64,000 bases of DNA from Paenibacillus_AR mesotrionivorans (GCF_046098205.1 NZ_JBJURJ010000001.1:372001-436000); one strand, 5' to 3'; counted from the stretch's first letter, positions 1 through 8,554 are shown. Made by a program: numbers and translations. The notes: a model not told the origin generated them from the letters alone.

Positions 1-651
1 GCCTTCCACCTCGAAAATCTGGGAGCCGATGTGGGAGTGCAGGCCTAAGAGCACCAGGTTCGGCTGGCGCGATGCCTCTTCCACGGCACGGAATGCCGAG
101 CCGTTGCCCAGGTCAAAGCCAAACTTGGAGTCCTGCTGGCCGGTAGAGGTATATTCATGGGTATGGGCGGACACGCCCGGTGTAATGCGGAGAAGCACAT
201 TCACCTTGCGGTTGCGTTCGCCGGCCATAGCATTCAGGAGCTCCAGCTCCACAAAGTTGTCGACAACGAAGCAGCCGATGCCGGCTTCCAGCGCCATGTC
301 AATTTCCCGGGGGGTTTTGTTGTTCCCGTGGAAGTGGATCCGCTCTGGAGGGAATCCGGCTTGGAGAGCGGTGTACAGCTCGCCGTCAGATACCACGTCG
401 AGGGAAAGCCCCTCCTCATCTACGATCCGGCACATGGCCATGGTGCAGAAGGCCTTGGAGGCATACGCCACCTGAAACTTGAGTCCGGAGGATTTGAAGG
501 CACCGATGAATTCACGGCAGCGTCTTCTGATGAGCTCCTCATCGACGACATAAAGGGGGGTTCCAAATTGTTCTCTAAGTTGAACGGCATCAACGCCGCC
601 TATTTCCAGATGGCCGTGATCATTAATTCGACTTGTCCCATGCAGATACAT
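1..651 (-). CDS. lysA: Diaminopimelate decarboxylase, N-terminal part (gene runs off the window)
   Basis: This enzyme makes L-lysine from meso-diaminopimelate with pyridoxal phosphate, the last step of the lysine branch. The visible 217 residues open with MYLHGTSR and hold the PLP-lysine motif VAYASKAF (Lys66), FHGNNK and HSHIGSQIF, all typical of LysA. I start at the ATG ending at 651 because AAGGAG lies about 8 bases upstream; an ATG two codons earlier sits too close to it and homologs begin M(Y/F)LHGTSR. The gene follows spoVAF in the same direction, as in Bacillus, but a hairpin separates them. The rest of the gene lies beyond base 1. Confidence 0.96.
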   Translation of the reverse strand, partial: MYLHGTSRINDHGHLEIGGVDAVQLREQFGTPLYVVDEELIRRRCREFIGAFKSSGLKFQVAYASKAFCTMAMCRIVDEEGLSLDVVSDGELYTALQAGFPPERIHFHGNNKTPREIDMALEAGIGCFVVDNFVELELLNAMAGERNRKVNVLLRITPGVSAHTHEYTSTGQQDSKFGFDLGNGSAFRAVEEASRQPNLVLLGLHSHIGSQIFEVEG

Positions 652-697
652 TGCCATTTCTCCTTGTCAATTGGTCTAACAACAAAATAACATATAA

Positions 698-726
698 CGG
701 CCGTCTGTGCCATACACAAACGGCCG
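698..726 (-). terminator. Hairpin between spoVAF and lysA
   Basis: CGGCCGT and ACGGCCG flank a second TGTG/CACA stem, giving an interrupted hairpin just after the spoVAF stop. On the minus strand it is followed by a T-rich but not continuous tract. It probably ends or weakens sporulation transcription before lysA. Confidence 0.55.
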
Positions 727-737
727 ATTGATTTGTA

Positions 738-2534
738 CTATCCGTCGGAGACCGGCTGCCGGGTATTGTCTGTCGTATCCGTCAGACTGATCCGGTGGCG
801 GCTCTCGCCAAAGGGTCTGCGGATCAACACCGTATAAAGCGCCTTTGCATTAAACGGTATAAACGGCCACATGTAGGGAGAGTTGTACGAGCGCTGCACG
901 GTAAGTATGATCAGCCAGATGGTGGTTGCGCCCACCAGCCCCGGCACTCCCAAGGTGGCGGCTGCCAGCAGCAGAATGATCCGGGAAATGCGGTTAGCCA
1001 TCCCCAATTCATAGCTGGGTGTAGCAAAGGTGCCGATAGTCGCTACCGCCATGTACATGATGACCTCGTTTACGAACATACCGGTTTCTACGGCGATTTG
1101 GCCAATGAGGATAGCAGCGATCAAGCCCATTGCAGTAGCCAGCGGTGTTGGTGTATGCACCGCGGCCATCCGCATCAGATCGACGCCAAGCTCGGCGATG
1201 AGAAACTGCACGATTACCGGGAGCCGCGCCGTTTTTTCCGGCCCTAACCACTCCATCCCCACCGGTTTGAGCTCCGGATGGACCACCATCAGATACCAGA
1301 TGGGCAACAGAAAGAGAGAGGCGATGATCCCGAAATACCGCACCCAGCGGAAGTAGGTGCCCACTGCAGGATTTTGGCGGTATTCCTCCGCATGCTGCAT
1401 CAGCTGGAACATGGTACAGGGCAGGATCATGGCACTGGGGGAGGTGTCCGCCAGAAGCACCACATGGCCCTCCAGCAGGTGGGCGGCCACCACATCGGGC
1501 CGCTCCGAATACCGGACCAGCGGGTAGGGGTTCCATCCCGACTTGTTGACCAGAATTTCCTCCAGCTGTTTTTCGCCCAAGGGAATACCGTCAATCACGA
1601 CCTCCTCCACCTTATTCCGGAAGGTATCGATAAGTTCCGGGGCGGCCACATCCTGGATGTAGGCGATACACACATCGGTTTTGGTGCGTTCCCCTACCTG
1701 CACCACCTCGAATTTAAGCCGCGGATCCCGAAGTCTTCTGCGGATCAGCGTGACGTTGGTCATTAGGGTTTCCACGAAGCCGTCCCTGGCTCCCCGGACC
1801 ACCCGCTCCAGATCCGGCTCCGAGGTGGAACGGACCGGGAAGCTCTTGGCGTCTATGACCAGCGCGGCACGGGCGCCCTCCACGAAGAGCGCCGTCATCC
1901 CCGCCAGTGTTTTATCGATGACCTCATCGAACTTCTCCAGACTTTCCACCTGGATATGGGCCACCAAATTATCCTTCAGCTTTTCAAGCGGATCGTCTCC
2001 CAGCTCCTCCTCGCTGGCATAGGTCAGCCGTTTGATTACCTCGATCAGGGCCTCGTCCTTAGCGAAGCCGTTCATATAAAGGAAGCTGCAGCGGACACCC
2101 CCGAATATCATTTCCCGGAAGGTTACGTCAAAGCTGATGCCCAGGCCGACTTTTTCCTCCAGAGCGCGCTTTACGTCCTCCATAGAATCCGGTATTTCCT
2201 TCATATTTTTCAGCCGGTTTTCTTCCTCCGACATTCTGCTCTGGGCGCCGCTTTGTTGATTTTTGTGGCTGCGCCCCTTGGGTTCCTGCTCTTCTTTCTT
2301 CTGAGCCGCTTCCTTGCCGGAGTGTTTATGCGGGCCGTTATGCTCCTCACGCTTCTCTCCGGTTTCCTGCTCGTGTCTGTGGAACGCACCGACCTCCATC
2401 GGCCTGCGGAGAAGCGTCTTCCGGCGCGGAGCTGCGTGTCCGCCCTCCTCCCCTGCTTCCTCCCGAAAGGGAGGCACCGGCATATGGCCGGAATGCCCGT
2501 GATGCTCTTCCGGATTCATCTCATCAGGACCCAT
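738..2534 (-). CDS. spoVAF: GerA-family spore protein SpoVAF
   Basis: The 598-residue protein belongs to the GerA/SpoVAF family of spore inner-membrane germination proteins. The soluble domain (about 120-370) is followed by hydrophobic helices at about 400-560. Its place after spoVAA and spoVAB and before lysA supports SpoVAF rather than a nutrient-receptor A subunit. It is about 100 residues longer than usual because of a hydrophilic N-terminus rich in His, Glu, Lys and Gln. The start is supported by a GAGGTGG sequence about 9 bases upstream. Expression in the forespore is expected from the family but no clear promoter is visible directly before it, so it is probably cotranscribed with spoVAAB. 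Confidence 0.9.
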   Translation of the reverse strand: MGPDEMNPEEHHGHSGHMPVPPFREEAGEEGGHAAPRRKTLLRRPMEVGAFHRHEQETGEKREEHNGPHKHSGKEAAQKKEEQEPKGRSHKNQQSGAQSRMSEEENRLKNMKEIPDSMEDVKRALEEKVGLGISFDVTFREMIFGGVRCSFLYMNGFAKDEALIEVIKRLTYASEEELGDDPLEKLKDNLVAHIQVESLEKFDEVIDKTLAGMTALFVEGARAALVIDAKSFPVRSTSEPDLERVVRGARDGFVETLMTNVTLIRRRLRDPRLKFEVVQVGERTKTDVCIAYIQDVAAPELIDTFRNKVEEVVIDGIPLGEKQLEEILVNKSGWNPYPLVRYSERPDVVAAHLLEGHVVLLADTSPSAMILPCTMFQLMQHAEEYRQNPAVGTYFRWVRYFGIIASLFLLPIWYLMVVHPELKPVGMEWLGPEKTARLPVIVQFLIAELGVDLMRMAAVHTPTPLATAMGLIAAILIGQIAVETGMFVNEVIMYMAVATIGTFATPSYELGMANRISRIILLLAAATLGVPGLVGATTIWLIILTVQRSYNSPYMWPFIPFNAKALYTVLIRRPFGESRHRISLTDTTDNTRQPVSDG

Positions 2535-2626
2535 TGTGAAGCCACCTCGCTTTCATATTCTAGGGTGTGTTTGCAAACACGGCCTAGGTGACCCGGCCAA
2601 ACCTCCGGGGAGGCAGCCGGGCATAG

Positions 2627-3055
2627 CTATTTGCCGTGGTAAACCAGCCATTCAAACAGCGAACCCGCCACTTTTCCCAAGATCATTGCCATCAGCAAGG
2701 ACAGAATATGCCGGGACATGCCAAGCCGCTTGGCCAAAATGGGCAGCACATTAATAACCTCCGTCAGCGCCGCCGCCAGCATACCCACGAACACCCCGCT
2801 GAAAAGTCCCATAACCGCAGGGGACAATACCGTACCGGAGAAGCGCCAGTCCATAAAATCCGCCACCGTCCAGAACACGGAGCCGGTCACCACTGCCGTT
2901 TCATAGCCGTGAATCCGGTCCGCGGAGCGGGTCAGCTGGGCCAGGCGAGGGACAATGTCCAACACCAGCAGGAAGGCCACCATGCCGCTGCCCACCGCAA
3001 TCCCCCCGGCCAAACCGATAAACGCGATCAAGGCATTAGCAGCTATCCCGCTCAT
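2627..3055 (-). CDS. spoVAB: Stage V sporulation protein AB
   Basis: A 142-residue, mostly hydrophobic protein with about four membrane segments that matches SpoVAB, part of the SpoVA system that moves Ca-dipicolinate into the forespore. I place the start at the internal ATG (MSGIAAN) ending at 3055, because AAAGGAGG lies upstream and family members have this length. It overlaps the end of spoVAA by 20 bases, which suggests translational coupling. The next gene is spoVAF; the spoVAC-AD-AE genes found between them in Bacillus subtilis are not here. Confidence 0.92.
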   Translation of the reverse strand: MSGIAANALIAFIGLAGGIAVGSGMVAFLLVLDIVPRLAQLTRSADRIHGYETAVVTGSVFWTVADFMDWRFSGTVLSPAVMGLFSGVFVGMLAAALTEVINVLPILAKRLGMSRHILSLLMAMILGKVAGSLFEWLVYHGK

Positions 3056-3695
3056 GGGGCCGCTTCCCTCCTTTGTGGCCGGCTTTTCCGTACTCCTCGG
3101 CAACCACATACTGGTTCATACTTTGCTGGTACAGGTACATTTCCACCTCAAGGGGACTAGGCTCCTCGTTAAACTTCTTCTTGAACACGTGGTTGAAAAA
3201 CAGCACCATCCCCACACCGATGCCCAAGGAATACGGGATTTGCAGCCAATAAGGGTGCTCCGGACGCTCTCCCGTCAACAGCTCGTAAATCCGCCCGTGC
3301 ACCGCAGGCATACTCACGTCCTCGTGAAAGTTCATGATGGCCAGCCCCGAGCCGATAAACAAAAGAAGCCATACGGCCGCAAACAAAACAGGATGGCATT
3401 TGCGCTCGGCCTCCATCACCTGGATCAGGGCATGAGGCTCGCCGAAATGCACCAGCTGCATCTCCGGCACAACCTCCTTGACCCGTCTGGTTACCAGCAT
3501 CATATCCACCAGAAGCCGATTGCCGTCCTCCACCTCCGGCCGGAAAAGCACCAAAGCGGAAATCTCCGGCAGCAGCTCCGGCTCTGTATACAGATCGGCT
3601 GCGTGTCCCAGCGTCACCGCCTCGCCCTTTTTGACCGTGATGTTCTTGCGGAAGCGGAGATATAGGCTGGGCGCCGCAGAATCCGGTGCAATCAT
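3036..3695 (-). CDS. spoVAA: Stage V sporulation protein AA
   Basis: The 219-residue protein matches SpoVAA: a soluble N-terminal domain (about 1-95, opening SLYLRFRKNITVKKGE), then two hydrophobic segments near 105-120 and 155-175, and a charged tail. It is the first gene of the spoVAA-AB-AF set. A GGAGGGG sequence lies 8 bases before the ATG. SpoVA proteins act in the spore inner membrane in dipicolinate uptake and release. Forespore (sigma-G) control is known for the family; only a -10-like CATACTA upstream supports it here. Confidence 0.92.
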   Translation of the reverse strand: MIAPDSAAPSLYLRFRKNITVKKGEAVTLGHAADLYTEPELLPEISALVLFRPEVEDGNRLLVDMMLVTRRVKEVVPEMQLVHFGEPHALIQVMEAERKCHPVLFAAVWLLLFIGSGLAIMNFHEDVSMPAVHGRIYELLTGERPEHPYWLQIPYSLGIGVGMVLFFNHVFKKKFNEEPSPLEVEMYLYQQSMNQYVVAEEYGKAGHKGGKRPHERDSC

Positions 3696-3771
3696 CCAAA
3701 TCCCCTCCCTTTTGCCGGTAACGTCAACTCACAAGAGGAATCAAGTCCAAGACTTCACCCCCGGGTGAGAT

Positions 3772-3778
3772 TAGTATG
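3772..3778 (-). promoter_or_regulatory. Possible sigma-G -10 element upstream of spoVAA
   Basis: Minus-strand CATACTA fits the sigma-G -10 pattern CATNNTA and sits about 77 bases before spoVAA. No convincing GHATR -35 is found 16-18 bases upstream, so this is weak. Confidence 0.3.
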
Positions 3779-3842
3779 CAATCTTTCCACATTCTCTAAC
3801 CGCTGCGTGGCCTTGCCCGGGTTTGCCAAAATCTGCAGCGGC

Positions 3843-3877
3843 ATGTCAAAAAGGGCAGCGGATTCCTCCGCTACCCT
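3843..3877 (-). terminator. Terminator after the sugar isomerase gene
   Basis: AGGG-AGCGGA pairs with TCCGCT-CCCT around a TTCC loop, followed on the minus strand by TTTTT. It lies directly after the stop of the isomerase-like gene. Confidence 0.85.
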
Positions 3878-3902
3878 TCGTTTGTTTCCATCGTAACCGG
3901 AT

Positions 3903-4784
3903 TTACTTATACCGCCGGATAAACTCTACCGCCCGCCGGATGTCCGTCTCAGGCTGATCGCCCACCTCACGCTCGATGGTCAGGTAACCGGTGTAGCCAA
4001 TATCCTGGAGTGCGGCAAAATAGGCATCAAAGTTAACCTTGCCCTCTCCCAGCGGAACCTCCCGAAAAAACGCCCCGTCCCGGACCATACGCGAGATGGT
4101 TTCATGGTCCATAGGCGCATAACCCAAAGCCCCGTAGATGTTCCGGGGATCGGTGGCCTGCAGCTGCAGGCCGTCCTTCACATGGGTGTGCACGATGTAA
4201 TCCCGCAGGGTATACACGCCCTGAACCGGGTCATCCCCCGTTACCATAACCATGTTTGCGGGGTCGAAATTGACGGATACCCCTTTGGTGGACAGGGTAT
4301 CCAGAAAGCTCTTAAGATGTGACGCCCGCTCCGGACCTGTCTCAATGGCAAAAAACGCACCGTTCCGGTGAGCATACCCGGCCAGCTCCTCACAGGCCTC
4401 CTGCATAGCCGAGTACACGGGACTTGCGGCGTCCTCCGGCACAATTCCGATGTGGGTGGTGACCACTGCTGTTCCAAGCTCCAGAGCCAGGTCCAGAATC
4501 CGTTTGGATTTCTCGACCTTGGCCGGGTTAGCCTGCGCATCCTGGAAGCCATGTCCCCCCAGGTCGCCAACCAGAGCGGAGATCTCCAGCCCCAAGCTGT
4601 TTATGAAGCTCTTGAGCTCTCTGCGGTCCGCAGCCGAGAGCGCATCAGGGTCCATTACCCCTTTTACCGCATAAATCTGTACCCCGTCGGCTCCCACTTC
4701 CTTGGCCTTCCTCAAGCCCTCCCGGACACCGACGCCGAAGCTGTCGACAATGACACCGATGGGGTTTACCAGCTTCCGTTCCAT
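3903..4784 (-). CDS. Sugar phosphate isomerase/epimerase-like TIM-barrel protein
   Basis: The 293-residue protein looks like the xylose-isomerase-like TIM-barrel family (AP endonuclease 2 fold). Metal-site style motifs are visible: VVTTHIG (about 114-120), AIETGPE (about 150), NFDPANM (about 177), HTHVKDG (about 200) and a terminal Glu in TIERE. Members isomerise or epimerise sugars or inositols; the substrate cannot be told from sequence. It lies 22 bases after ricA on the same strand and may be the last gene of the miaB-ricA unit, ended by the terminator at 3843-3877. Confidence 0.8.
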   Translation of the reverse strand: MERKLVNPIGVIVDSFGVGVREGLRKAKEVGADGVQIYAVKGVMDPDALSAADRRELKSFINSLGLEISALVGDLGGHGFQDAQANPAKVEKSKRILDLALELGTAVVTTHIGIVPEDAASPVYSAMQEACEELAGYAHRNGAFFAIETGPERASHLKSFLDTLSTKGVSVNFDPANMVMVTGDDPVQGVYTLRDYIVHTHVKDGLQLQATDPRNIYGALGYAPMDHETISRMVRDGAFFREVPLGEGKVNFDAYFAALQDIGYTGYLTIEREVGDQPETDIRRAVEFIRRYK

Positions 4785-4806
4785 TTGGATCAGCTCACTT
4801 TGCGTT

Positions 4807-5247
4807 TTAGTCGCACCGGCTTACTTCCACCTTGCCCTCTTCCACCTGAATCTTCTCCGAAACCGTGTCCCGGACGGCGCCCATCACCAGCTGCAGCATA
4901 TAATTCAAGTCGCTTTGGGTTTCCTGAAACTCCGAGACGATCGGAATCGCATCCAATTCATTCTGCAGGGCTTCAATTTCCTCATCGATGGCCTTGACCA
5001 TTTCCTTGTTCTTGAAGGTTTGCTCGAAGGCGACTGCTTCCTTCTGCTTCTTCTTAATAGTGCTGATCAGACCTTGGACATGGGGATTCACGGCAATCTG
5101 CTCCTCCGCCTTGCGGTAGGTGTCCACCTCCGACGAGTCCGCAAACAGCTCCGCCAATTCCCGGGCTTTGGCCATAATTGTTTCACGTCCGGCAGTATCG
5201 CCGGCTGCAGGAGACATCATGTCGTCCGCGCTATTGTGTGTGCTCAT
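4807..5247 (-). CDS. ricA: RicA (YmcA), YlbF/YmcA-family subunit of the Ric complex
   Basis: A 146-residue, helical, charged protein of the YlbF/YmcA family. In Bacillus subtilis RicA works with RicF and RicT in a complex that helps RNase Y mature operon mRNAs and affects biofilm, competence and sporulation. The body (about 24-135) matches the family; the single Cys in the last four residues (SRCD) fits the role of a C-terminal cysteine in iron-sulfur binding known for this complex. The start overlaps the miaB stop as ATGA, so the two are translationally coupled, as in Bacillus where ymcA follows miaB. RNase Y itself is encoded about 10 kb away. Confidence 0.88.
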   Translation of the reverse strand: MSTHNSADDMMSPAAGDTAGRETIMAKARELAELFADSSEVDTYRKAEEQIAVNPHVQGLISTIKKKQKEAVAFEQTFKNKEMVKAIDEEIEALQNELDAIPIVSEFQETQSDLNYMLQLVMGAVRDTVSEKIQVEEGKVEVSRCD

Positions 5248-6839
5248 GCCGGTGTCCCTACCTTTCCTGTATCTGCATGGATAAGCTCGCCCCGGAGCAG
5301 CCAGGATTGGGGCTCGGTAACCCGTACCTGTACCAGCTGCCCGATCAGCTCCTTCGACCCTTCAAAGTGGACCAGCTTCAGGGTCCGGGTTCTGGCGGCC
5401 AGCACGCTGGAATTGGTCTTGCTTTCCCCTTCCACCAGCACCTCCACCACCTGGCCCTTAAGCCTGTCGTTGCTGGCCTTGCTCAGCTCCATCATCAGCT
5501 CGTTCAAGCGGTATAACCGTTGCTTCTTCACCTGCTCCGGCACATCATCCTGCATCTTGGCGGCAGGAGTTCCCTCCCGCGGTGAATACAGGAAGGTGAA
5601 GGCCGCATCATATCCCACTTCCCGCACCAGGGACATGGTTTCCTCGAACTGCTCGTCCGTCTCGCCGGGGAAGCCTACAATAATATCTGTGGTCAGCACA
5701 ACATCGGGGATAGCCAGGCGGATTTTCCGCACCAGCTCCAGATATTGCTCCCGGTTGTACTTGCGGGTCATGGCCTTCAGCACCGCAGAGCTTCCGGATT
5801 GCACCGGCAGATGGATATGCTCCATCAGGTTGCCCCTTTTGGCCAGCACATCAATCAGATGGTCGTCGAAATCCCGGGGATGGGAGGTGGTGAACCGGAT
5901 CCGCGGAATGCCGATTTGCCTCATTTCATCCATCAATTCCCCGAAGCTGTAGGTCCGGTCCGTGAAATCCTTGCCGTAGGCGTTTACGTTCTGCCCCAGC
6001 AGCATGACCTCCTGGAAGCCTTGGCGCGCCAGCTCTCTTACTTCGGCAATCACATCCTCCGGCCTGCGGCTGCGCTCCTTGCCCCGGGTATAAGGAACGA
6101 TGCAGTAGGTGCAGAACTTGTCGCAGCCGTACATGATATTCACTGAGGCTTTGATGCCCTCCCGCTTCTTAGGGAGATTCTCAATAATATTGCCTTCCCG
6201 GGACCATACCTCCACGACCATTTCCTTATCGAAATAGGCCTCCTGCAGCAGGAAGGGCAGCCGGTGGATATTGTGGGTGCCGAAGATCAGATCCACAAAG
6301 GGATGGCTTTTTAAAATACGGCCGACTACGCTTTCTTCCTGGGACATGCAGCCGCAGACGCCGAGAATAAGCCCCGGTTTTTCCTGCTTCAGCACCTTCA
6401 TATGGCCCAGTTCGCCGAAAACCTTATCCTCCGCATTCTCCCGGACGGCACAGGTGTTGAAAAGAATCAGGTCCGTCTGCTTCCGGTCCTGGGTCTCCTG
6501 GAACCCCAGCTCCTCCAGAATGCCCTTCATGGTTTCGGTATCATTCTCATTCATCTGGCAGCCGAAGGTGTAGATCGTATAATACTTGCCCTTGCCCAAT
6601 CCTTTCAATTCCTCAGGAATAGAAGATTCGTATTGGACCTGGATTTCCTCCCGGCCGCGGCGTTTGCCTTCCTTGTAATCGGGCTGGCTGTTGATCTGCA
6701 CTGTTCTGCCCTTGATCCGGTATGTGGTTTTGCCGTCCTTTTCCTCCAGCACCTTGGCATCGGAAAAATCAAAATAGGCGGAGTAATCCTTGACCGGGTC
6801 GGATTTTAAGTCCGCTGGTTGTTGGCTCTCCTTCTTCAT
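5244..6839 (-). CDS. miaB: tRNA-2-methylthio-N6-dimethylallyladenosine synthase MiaB
   Basis: This radical-SAM methylthiotransferase adds a methylthio group to i6A37 of tRNAs. Domain order is an N-terminal UPF0004 domain with cluster cysteines Cys94, Cys130 and Cys164, the radical SAM motif CxxxCxxC (Cys239, 243, 246), then a TRAM domain (about 450-515). The 531 residues include an 80-residue N-terminal extension common to Bacillales MiaB. AAAGGTGG precedes the ATG. It is coupled to ricA downstream. Two candidate promoters lie in the 89-base gap upstream. RimO, the related S12 enzyme, is at 21472-22800; the two differ by the MiaB N-terminal extension. Confidence 0.97.
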   Translation of the reverse strand: MKKESQQPADLKSDPVKDYSAYFDFSDAKVLEEKDGKTTYRIKGRTVQINSQPDYKEGKRRGREEIQVQYESSIPEELKGLGKGKYYTIYTFGCQMNENDTETMKGILEELGFQETQDRKQTDLILFNTCAVRENAEDKVFGELGHMKVLKQEKPGLILGVCGCMSQEESVVGRILKSHPFVDLIFGTHNIHRLPFLLQEAYFDKEMVVEVWSREGNIIENLPKKREGIKASVNIMYGCDKFCTYCIVPYTRGKERSRRPEDVIAEVRELARQGFQEVMLLGQNVNAYGKDFTDRTYSFGELMDEMRQIGIPRIRFTTSHPRDFDDHLIDVLAKRGNLMEHIHLPVQSGSSAVLKAMTRKYNREQYLELVRKIRLAIPDVVLTTDIIVGFPGETDEQFEETMSLVREVGYDAAFTFLYSPREGTPAAKMQDDVPEQVKKQRLYRLNELMMELSKASNDRLKGQVVEVLVEGESKTNSSVLAARTRTLKLVHFEGSKELIGQLVQVRVTEPQSWLLRGELIHADTGKVGTPA

Positions 6840-6866
6840 TTGTCATTCCACCTTTATATGTCTGAT

Positions 6867-6908
6867 ATATTAAGCGCTAAAAACAGGCAATCAACATTGA
6901 TTATAGCA
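6867..6908 (-). promoter_or_regulatory. Candidate sigma-A promoters for miaB
   Basis: Minus strand reads TGC-TATAAT (extended -10, 6900-6908) and, further down, TTGATT, 16 bases, TAATAT (6894 to 6867). Either could drive miaB-ricA; the sequence alone does not choose. Confidence 0.5.
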
Positions 6909-6928
6909 TAGGTTAGGCGGAAGTCCTA

Positions 6929-8023
6929 TCAAACCCCAGACCGTTTCCCGCAGCAAAACCAATGAAGGGGATTCATCCACCTCTTGTATTTCGCCACTGC
7001 TTCCTTCCCCAGAATGACGGCCCCCGTCAAAAAAACGATTTCACTTGCGCCGATCATCACACCGCCGGCTACCGATTTCGTTGTGACTGTCAACGGCAGG
7101 AAAGGAAGCACCGGGAGCAGCGCATACAGAAGAAATGATAAGGCAATCAAAACAATGGCTGCTGTCCTCAAAGGTTTCTTTGTGACTGCCTGTGGAGAAA
7201 GCAAGGTTTCCCCGCCGCCGAAGTGCTTCTGCAAGATCCGTCCATACCGGTTCATCAGGAGCTTATCCGCAAGTCTTGGTGACAGCACATTCAGCTTGGC
7301 AAAAATCCTTGTGGGCAGCCCGCCCATCAGCCAAACTGTCCGCCTGCGTGCTACCGTATCCAGCAGCTCCGAGGCTACCTGCTCCGGGGAGGAGATAGTG
7401 ATGCCCATCTCCTTCCACACCTGGTGAAACGGACGCTCTGCGGGCGTGTCCGCTGAATTCGGGCAGAAGTAGGTTACCGTAACTCTGCTGCCCTCCTGCT
7501 TCAGTTCCCGGTTCATTGCTTCTGCGAAGGCATGGATTCCGGCCCGGCTGGCCACATCTACGCTGTAATAAGGAAATGCCAGCCTTCCGTCTGCAAAACC
7601 GCCCATATGGACGATGGTGCTTCCGGAGCTGTTGTTCATCACCGGCAGAAAGTGGCGGGTAATCAGAATCGCTCCCAGGAGATTGGTGTCCAGCGTCCGT
7701 CTGATTTCCTCCGGTTCATGCCCGGATAAGGGCTTACGCACGTCGAAGCCGGCTGCATTGACCACCACGTCGATGCCACCGCTGCCGTTCCACTGGCCCA
7801 CAGCCTCCACAAGCTTCCGGACTGCGGATTCATCCGTAATATCCCCTTCCGCAACAGCCGCTTCTCCTCCCAGCCGCTCCCTCAAGGCTTGTGCCTTCTC
7901 CGGATTCCGTGAAACCAGCATTGCGCTTGCTCCTTCATTCAGGAAGGCTTGGGCATAAGCCTCCCCCAATCCTCCGGTTGCGCCGATAATCACTACCCTC
8001 TTGTTAATAAACCGCTGTTTCAT
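6929..8023 (-). CDS. SDR-fold protein with replaced catalytic residues and two C-terminal membrane helices
   Basis: The first 240 of 364 residues are a short-chain dehydrogenase fold with the NAD(P)-binding glycines (IGATGGLGEA, 13-22), a DIT turn (61-63) and VNAAG. The catalytic positions are changed: the usual Ser is Gly141/142 (VHMGG), the usual Tyr is Asp156 and the usual Lys is Arg160 (SVDVASR). Two hydrophobic helices follow (about 287-310 and 318-339), so it should be membrane-anchored. It overlaps the upstream MarR gene as ATGA and is probably coregulated with it. It may bind a dinucleotide without classical SDR chemistry; the function is unknown. Confidence 0.85.
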   Translation of the reverse strand: MKQRFINKRVVIIGATGGLGEAYAQAFLNEGASAMLVSRNPEKAQALRERLGGEAAVAEGDITDESAVRKLVEAVGQWNGSGGIDVVVNAAGFDVRKPLSGHEPEEIRRTLDTNLLGAILITRHFLPVMNNSSGSTIVHMGGFADGRLAFPYYSVDVASRAGIHAFAEAMNRELKQEGSRVTVTYFCPNSADTPAERPFHQVWKEMGITISSPEQVASELLDTVARRRTVWLMGGLPTRIFAKLNVLSPRLADKLLMNRYGRILQKHFGGGETLLSPQAVTKKPLRTAAIVLIALSFLLYALLPVLPFLPLTVTTKSVAGGVMIGASEIVFLTGAVILGKEAVAKYKRWMNPLHWFCCGKRSGV

Positions 8024-8481
8024 GTGTTCTCCTCCGTTTTACCGTCGCGGATCAGCTTCTCCATTTCAAACGTCATAGCGCTAAGCAGCTCCTCCATCAT
8101 GGTTTGGCGTTCCTTCGTCTGCAAGAAAGCCAGAATAAGCGTCTCCAGCCTCCCATACAGCTGCTCATCCCCCTCCACGATGCGCCTTCCCTTTTCGGTC
8201 ACCACTGCAAAATAAACTCTGCCGTCATCAGGAGACTGCTTCTTTTCCACCAAGCCCAGCCCTGACAGCTTCCGCACAATGGCGGACACGGCCGGTTTGG
8301 TCAGCTGGAGCGCTTCCGCAACTTGAGAGAACCGGGGGTTGCCCTGATAATAAATCGTCGTCAAATAATAATAATCATTGGAATTGAACTGTCTGGCCTC
8401 CGAAGCGGACAGTTGGGCATTTATATTGCGCAAGGACTCTCTCCACATAAAGTTGGCGATGTACGCAAGCTGTGCCTTCAT
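8020..8481 (-). CDS. MarR-family transcriptional regulator
   Basis: A 153-residue winged-helix protein. The DNA-binding part is visible (YYLTTIYYQG ... LQLTKPAVSAIVRKLSGLGLVEKK, then the wing DDGRVYFAVVTEKG), flanked by dimerisation helices. I start at the ATG ending at 8481 because AAAGGTGG lies 5 bases upstream; a GTG three codons earlier has no proper site. The gene is coupled to the SDR gene and probably controls this pair. An AT-rich direct repeat overlaps the start of its own transcript and could be its operator. Confidence 0.88.
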   Translation of the reverse strand: MKAQLAYIANFMWRESLRNINAQLSASEARQFNSNDYYYLTTIYYQGNPRFSQVAEALQLTKPAVSAIVRKLSGLGLVEKKQSPDDGRVYFAVVTEKGRRIVEGDEQLYGRLETLILAFLQTKERQTMMEELLSAMTFEMEKLIRDGKTEENT

Positions 8482-8500
8482 GGGCTCCACCTTTGTTCAC

Positions 8501-8554
8501 TATTTTTAATTAAATATTTTTAACTATTATTGCATAAGATCATGCTTTAGCCAA
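8501..8554 (-). promoter_or_regulatory. Promoter and possible operator of the MarR-SDR pair
   Basis: On the minus strand TTGGCT (8549-8554), a 17-base spacer and AATAAT (8526-8531, with an extended TGC) form a promoter. Two direct copies of TATTTTTAA on the plus strand (8501-8509 and 8515-8523) lie just downstream of it, a fitting place for autorepression. Confidence 0.5.

Noticed and set aside
652..737. Lysine riboswitch before lysA
   Set aside because: The gap is only 86 bases and holds a simple hairpin; an L-box needs about 170 bases with several helices.
4702..5952. Plus-strand frame of over 400 codons opposite miaB/ricA
   Set aside because: It is a shadow of the minus-strand genes, with composition unlike a protein (long Ser/Arg runs).
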